Below, piece by piece: positions 57,906-64,000 of a stretch of DNA of 64,000 bases. Below the pieces are notes generated by a model that ran no database searches, was not told the origin of the DNA, and worked only from the letters and a program-made list of their open reading frames with translations. Every line of letters starts with the position of its first letter. Position 1 is the first letter of the stretch. Location: contig NC_134745.1 of the NCBI RefSeq assembly GCF_050436995.1, positions 9,424,001 through 9,488,000 of the forward strand, in the 5' to 3' direction. This stretch comes from Anticarsia gemmatalis (taxonomy: Eukaryota > Arthropoda > Insecta > Lepidoptera > Erebidae). A program made the position numbers and the translations under genes.

Positions 57906-60900
57906 TATATCATGAAAACAATAGGTTCTTAAACAATTATATTCGCTACGGAGAGTATAATCATGATCTAGGTAAAGATCGGTGGTCGGTTCTATGGTTT
58001 TAGTGATGGCTGAGAGTACGGCGTCTGCAGAATAAAGGTCCATTAGTACGAGCCACTTCGGAGCGTCATGCACGCGCGCCCTTCAATGAAACATATTACC
58101 TCCATTTATATTTCTTTTACAATTTTTATTGCCTTTTTTCTTCATAAATTGGGCCAAAAGCAATTTGCCTTAATAGACGTAAATAACCATAAGAATTGGG
58201 CCAGCTTTACTAAGTTTTTGTGTTAACTCGTTTGTATAGAAATAAGTAGGTGAGGCTAATCTTGCAAAAACGATAAAGCTTAAAAAATCATCAGCATATA
58301 AAGACGTTAATTTGTAATCGTCGTACGGGTGGTGCACGATAACGGGAGATCGTACAGAATGATTGTATCTCATCATAATTAAATGCAAATACTGGAGAAA
58401 GTCTTGTACACCGTTAAAAGCAAAATGTTTATTCGGAAACAGGTTCGATGTATATTTTCTTGGTACAAGTTGAAGTTGTCGCGTTAAAGAATATATAAGC
58501 AGGAAAGTGAGATCGTTGACACAGAAAGATGGTTGTTAGTAAAGGAACCGTTGTGTACCGCCGGCGGTGACCCCGCCTTCAACAACACTCGTCACTCGGT
58601 ATTCGGACAATGTGGGCTTCCCAGACCCGCCCGAAACTGATAGTACACAATTTCCTCATTAACGGAAATGTCTTGCCATTGTACATAAATCTCGCTTGAC
58701 AAGCTTTTTACTGAGGATTTCCTTCGTTTCCTGGAATGGTTAATCTTAGATTTTTGCCCTGGGGAATTTCACTCAGAAATATATAAAAATACTGAGATGA
58801 ATCGTGTCTGCTATCAAATTAAGTATTATATTATTATTATATTGATTTTACATTCAAAGAACTTAAAATGTCACACAACAAAATTAACTTAATTAATTAG
58901 TTTTCTATTTGACCAATCTCTCAATTCTTTTACTTTTTAGGTGTCTTTTTTAAATTCCTAGGAACGAGTTCTTGTCTGATTTTAAAGTTCACTCAGATAT
59001 GATTACATCATTAATTTTATAATTTCTCTAGGTTCCCCAAAAATGTAAAATCAACATTTAAATGAACGTAGGTTTGTTGATCAGATAGAGTTTTTATTTT
59101 TAGAGTTCACGACGGAATCAAAACTTTTCTCATTATAGGTATTTATAGTACGAAGAGATAGAACAATGCCTTGGGTCCGGACGTGCCCTAGAAACTTGTG
59201 ATTTAAATAGGAGTTTTTTATCTCTCAGGAAACTTCAAGAAAATGCAAAAAAGGTGTTTTATGAACAATTGCAAGTAAATCAAAGCTCATGGAATAATCA
59301 TGATTGCATAATGTTTTTAATGTGTTCGATGTAGCGCGTGCCTGCGCAGTACGGCGGGCGGCGGTGGCGCGTGGCGAAGCTTTAGCAAATAAAATACTTA
59401 TTAGGATGTATGGTTTCATGGCGGAGGCGAAGGCGTTGGAGTTAATTAAGCGAACACGCGGAAGCCCATTCATCATTATTTATTAGCAGCATCGCAACAT
59501 TAAAAGCTTCAGGCGCGCTTCCTGGGTTTTTCTGCGCAGGAGCAGGCGGCGCGACCGCCGCTCTGTGGTGGCGTGCCGAGCGGCTGCGCTCGTGCGCACA
59601 CGCATCTTACATCATAACACTATGTAAATAATTCATGGAATAGCGTTCGATTCGGTTTGTGAACTTCATCTAAAGTCTAACGGTAGAGAAAATAATAGTT
59701 TGTTGTTCACTTAATTAATGTTATACTCAGGTAGCCGACTGCTGGGTGCATCTACTGACTGTAAAGTCTGAGCTTTCTTAGCTCTATCGTTTTTCAGCGA
59801 ACCGTATCTGCTTTTTGTTACAAACATAATATTAAGTATATCTGTCTCCTAGTGGAGTAGCGCCACCTCTGGATAAATTGAGATGAGTTATTAATGTACC
59901 TGCACTTTTTATGATGACTAAACAATAAACGGAATCAAATTAGATCCTTGTTGTGTCATGGTCATCATTAGCTCCTTGTACATAAAAATTAATAAGGAAA
60001 TTGCGTAGTAGGTAGAGCGTAGTTTTTCACGTCTCTCTTTTTTCGCAAATATTAAAAAAAAAGATCATCACGCATTTGTAATTAAAATAACGAAATGTTC
60101 TTAAAAAAAGTATAGTATCATCATACCACAAATGATTATAATAAAATTGCTAAGCTACAATAAAATTCGTTGGAACATATTTTTCTAACATTTAGACAAA
60201 TGCCTTTCTTGTTTTTGCATTCATAACAACATCACGTTTTTAGTCGTCGTGCTGGAAAATGTTTTAATGTAGGAGAGTGGTTGAGTTGTTTTATTTTAGA
60301 ACGGTACAAATTATATTGTTGTAGGATGTGTGCGACAGTACGATGTGTCTTTATATAACATTTAGGAAAGTTGCACCGTTAGTGTCGAGTGTCGGCGACA
60401 GTACCGCAGTAATCACTCACCAATCATCACGGTGTAGCGATGTAGCGCACTAGACCATGGGACACTCAACACCAACATTCTTTTATTTATTCCGTTCATA
60501 ATCGATTTGCAATCGACTACTGCGGTTAAATCGATAAATTCAATGTTTTATCCAATCGCTACAATAAACTGTCACGTCGTAGGCCTGTGTCCAATAGAAA
60601 GTGTGGAATTTGAGCTCTTTCGTAAGTGGATTGTGTCAAAATTAGATTTACCGAAATAGCTTTACCAATAACAAACATATATATAGGTCCGGTTAAAACG
60701 TAGAAGAGTATAATATTTTTTAAGAACAAGAAGAAAAGATAGCAGACAGAGCAAACTCAGTTGGCAAATTAGTTTTTTAATGTGAAATGTGTATTATTAT
60801 TTGTTGGCGATCCCATTAAATAAATAAATGCGAATGCTTTAGAGTTACTAACGAAACGTACTATTATAACAAGAGTTTTATTGCCACAATTATAATTGTT

Positions 60901-62285
60901 AAGAAGTTAATTTCTTCATTTAATTACTATAGTTATTACAATAAATTGCAAAAAAGGAAGGAGAAAAACGAAGACTAGATATAGTAATAAACTATCTATA
61001 AACCTCAGTAGTTTTTAGCAGTTTTACTCCCATTTTAATTTCAATATCAGTGATCTCATAGTAAGTACTTAGCAGGTAATAAATTAATGCTATCTTTATC
61101 GGCTGTCGTTCAAGACCGAAACTATATTAATCAATCAATAAACTGTCAATAGTTAATGCATTACGGCGTTTGATGATTTAATTACTGGTTCCGATAGCAG
61201 AAAATTAATCAGCTCGTTTATTCTCACGGACTAATTATATTAAATACTAGACTAAGTTGCGTTAAACTTCCTATCGTCTCAGCTTTAAAAGAAGTGCCCA
61301 ATGTTGTATTTTGAAGTTAGGAAGTCATTAAAATTGCACTACGAAAGGACCTCCTGTTAACTATTGCAAATGAAAACTTCAGAACAACTGAAAACCTTTT
61401 AGCTAAAACAAAACTTTGTCTTGTTAGCTTTGTCTGCCGGTTTGTATAAACTGAACTTTACTATGTAAATTCTCTAGCCGTACAAACCAGTATCGCAATG
61501 CTACATCCAGTTTTCAAAAGTTAAACGATACTATATTCAAATACGACATCCGGATGTAGAAGCTGTAACAAGATGAGTACAAATAAATTCGATATAATCG
61601 ATACTGGATCTTAGAGTAACGGTAGTGCATCGATGACGCGGCGGTGAACGACACCGTGCGATCGGCAGCCGCGCACCTTCGATAACGCAATTACTTGCAA
61701 CAATTACACTATCACGGTACACAGTGATCTAAGGCTTGTGTCAAAACCACTTTACCGTTAAACAGTGTGAGCGGTAATTACCGTGCAGGTGCTAATTAAA
61801 CAAGTCTTTATGCCTTCGTAGAAGTATTTGCTGAGTCGTGGTCGTGAGCTCGTTTGCAAACCCTTAGAATTGCCACAATGCGCCTAGGTGCCTAATGATC
61901 TTTGGTTCTCCTTATTCTTATGTTAATTTGAGAAAGAATTTAGTCTTAGTAACTCCTTTTATTTATTTACTTACTTACTATTCGCTACTTAATCATGTAG
62001 AGAGATTTATTTTTATTTTAAGGGATGTCGACTAGACATCAATCAAGTCAGCAATCCGTGCAATTTTGACAAATATTAAGATTAAGAGGGTATCATAAAT
62101 ATTAGAGCGTTTAAGCCCAATTGTTATGAAAATTCATGGACGTATTGTAAACAACTCTTGAAAATGATGATTGATTTAACCTTAACAATCCGAACAGTTT
62201 GCTTTGAGTTTGTTTACAAGTTAGTTCCTACTTGTAACTTGTCAACTTACTAAAGACATTGCTCTTTTGTTTCAAAGACAACATA
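57906..62285. other. gene-poor DNA with CpG-rich block
   Basis: A CpG-rich block lies at about 59325-59620 (listed separately). GC-richer sequence is also seen near 61615-61685. ORFs are short and unconvincing. Confidence 0.4.
59325..59620. promoter_or_regulatory. CpG-rich block, candidate promoter
   Basis: Two clusters of CpG-rich sequence (GGCGGGCGGCGGTGGCGCGT and CAGGCGGCGCGACCGCCG) in AT-rich DNA. ORFs on both strands here overlap and are short. It could mark a promoter or untranslated exon of either strand. There is no direct evidence. Confidence 0.2.
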
Positions 62286-62753
62286 ATGCCATCAAAAACA
62301 TTCTGTAAAAACCTCAAGTCTCGCCGTAAAAAGTTGTGAGATCTATATAATACCAAGTCGATTAATCTATTTAGTCTCTACTTAAAGGACCTTCTGTCTT
62401 AAGTTATTACGTATGTTATTATCATACCAATTAAAAAAAATACCTTTAAAACAAATAGACCGACCTGGCCATCGCATGATTTAATTATTAGTATGTATCA
62501 CACTAATCAGCACGACGAGAAGTTAATACTCCTGAAATGTTAATGGCGAATTTGTGTTTTCTTGCGATGACCAAGTCGATCTATTTGTTTTAAAGGTATT
62601 TTTTTTAATTGGCATGATAATAACATACGTAATAACTTAAGACAGAAGGTCCTTTAAGTAGAGACTAAATAGATTAATCGACTTGGTATTATATAGATCT
62701 CACAACTTTTTACGGCGAGACTTGAGGTTTTTACAGAATGTTTTTGATGGCAT
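62286..62753. repeat. long inverted repeat, 191-bp arms, candidate hairpin RNA locus
   Basis: Left arm 62286-62476 and right arm 62563-62753 are reverse complements over 191 bp without gaps, around an 86-bp loop (62477-62562). Only four positions differ: 62426/62613, 62460/62579, 62465/62574 and 62469/62570. All are transitions and all lie in the loop-proximal part. The ends lack a clear target duplication. The arms have no ORF. It could be a young foldback/MITE element or a source of hairpin RNA processed into siRNA. Confidence 0.92.
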
Positions 62754-64000
62754 CTCACCTCTTTTTGTAGAGCGAACATAAGTCCAATTTGTATGGAAAG
62801 ACGTTTTTTTTTTTCATAATTCAACATATTTTCCTTTGGGAATGTTGTTCAGTTTCATGGGCTAAACATCCTTACACACCCTATACCCCCTCCCGTTATG
62901 CCTCATATAGTAGGTACCTATTTACACCTATTTATTTTATTTTCTACAGTAATAATAATTCATTAACTGCAAATGTAACCTTGTAATCTTATACATTTAT
63001 ATAGGATTACAAAGTTATTGTTGCAGTTGGTGTATTAAGAAAACTGGACCGAAATTAGAAAATATTACATTTTCCCATGATTAAGACACTAAACCCTATT
63101 TGTGTTCTAAAATTTAAGCTTCTAAGTCTGCTAGAAGTACCTTAGACTTTTGATGATCGGTGAGTCAGTGAGTCAGTGAATCAGTGAATCAGTGAGTGAC
63201 AAAATTCAAAATTTTAACAAGTTGTCATTCTTAAACCACGGGTTCAAATTACTGAAATTTTAAATATACCGTGTTTATACAATGACTAATTAGTTGCTGA
63301 AAATCCAGGCTTCTTGTTTTATCCACAACGAAATTATAGGGGTGTCAAAAATAGCCCGAATTGCTTCGAGAAAAGGATGTTACGGCCGTGCCGCTTTTTT
63401 TTTGCTCGACTTGCGGGGGCACTTCCGTGCCCCCAGATTGTAGTGCGTGTTCCACTAATTAAATTAGTGACAAACCAAACAGATCGTGAACTTGTAATAT
63501 TTACTTGACAAATTGTCTCAGTTTCCGACAACTTCATTGGAACTACACGAGCCTGTGTCTTTACGCACAAACGACACACAATGACATGTTTATAATTACT
63601 CCTGTCTTGAATTATAAATATCATACACAATATCGTAATCATCGTAATTGAGGATACGATGTAGCATTACGACAGGCGAATTGGACGTGGTGTCATTAGG
63701 GAACTATATGGAAGGCTGTTTGTAAGACAAATTACGATTATTAGGTCTCGTAGCGGCCTTCCAAAAAAGAGGAAATGTTACCAGAAATGTTCTATTAATA
63801 TTTATTTTGCTCAGATTGAATCTTGGTGAGAAAACACACAAGCTTCTAGCTCTATCAACATAAATCTGCGTCTATAAATCGAACCTCATTTAAGAACGTC
63901 CCACTAATCGACAAATATTTTATTCAGTCGTAATGACCTAAATTTAAAACCTGTTTTTAATGTTAAAATAACGTTATAAAATAATGATGTTTATTCATAG
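62754..64000. other. non-coding DNA to window end
   Basis: AT-rich. It contains an 8-bp tandem repeat at 63161-63200. A 102-codon minus ORF at 63334-63642 overlaps a plus ORF and looks non-coding. Confidence 0.4.
63161..63200. repeat. 8-bp tandem repeat, five copies
   Basis: The unit TGAGTCAG/TGAATCAG occurs four times, then a degenerate fifth (TGAGTGAC). It may be a retroposon-end microsatellite. Confidence 0.75.

Noticed and set aside
59225..59486. Overlapping plus and minus ORFs of 60 and 83 codons at the second CpG-rich block
   Set aside because: Both strands are open because the block is GC-rich; neither translation resembles a protein family.
63334..63642. 102-codon minus-strand ORF near the window end
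   Set aside because: No start context or motif, and it is matched by an overlapping plus-strand ORF.
1..64000. CRISPR arrays, operons, ribosome binding sites, bacterial or viral genes
   Set aside because: None seen; introns, poly(A) signals and nuclear tRNAs identify this as animal nuclear DNA.

Overview
This is a stretch of an AT-rich insect nuclear genome, almost certainly a moth or butterfly. The evidence is the GT-AG introns, the lepidopteran-type Helitron, SINE and LINE-tail fragments, two nuclear tRNA-Gln genes, and protein families with insect-like layout. Nothing bacterial, viral or CRISPR-like was seen.

Layout. (1) 1-11.8 kb: gene-poor DNA with one unexplained 161-codon ORF (3399-3884, minus). 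(2) 11.9-31.0 kb, plus strand: the gene for adenylyl cyclase-associated protein (CAP, Drosophila capulet). It is resolved into nine coding exons that join in phase to a 537-residue protein with an unusual N-terminal extension. Its 5-kb sixth intron is a transposon nest (three Helitron copies, a foldback element and a LINE tail). (3) 26.2-28.3 kb, minus strand: a complete seven-exon gene of unknown function (about 446 residues) nested inside CAP intron 7, antisense to its host. (4) 31.0-38.6 kb, minus strand: a large type II transmembrane, mosaic, trypsin-like serine protease. Its order is membrane anchor, SEA domain, a roughly 900-residue Thr/Ser-rich stalk, LDLa repeats, SRCR, trypsin domain and C-terminal LDLa, as in the corin/enteropeptidase group. 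Its cytoplasmic first exon(s) were not found. CAP and this protease are convergent, and their poly(A) signals lie about 30 bp apart. (5) 38.6-64 kb: non-coding DNA that is either the protease gene's 5' introns or intergenic. It carries tRNA-Gln(UUG) and tRNA-Gln(CUG), SINE copies, a mariner-type MITE, CpG-rich blocks, and a striking 191-bp-arm inverted repeat at 62286-62753.

The genes have no evident shared pathway: CAP recycles cofilin-bound actin, the protease acts at the cell surface, and the nested gene is unrecognised. The main follow-up targets are the long hairpin (all four arm mismatches become G.U pairs in a minus-strand RNA), the nested antisense gene, and the reading-phase break between the SRCR and protease exons.
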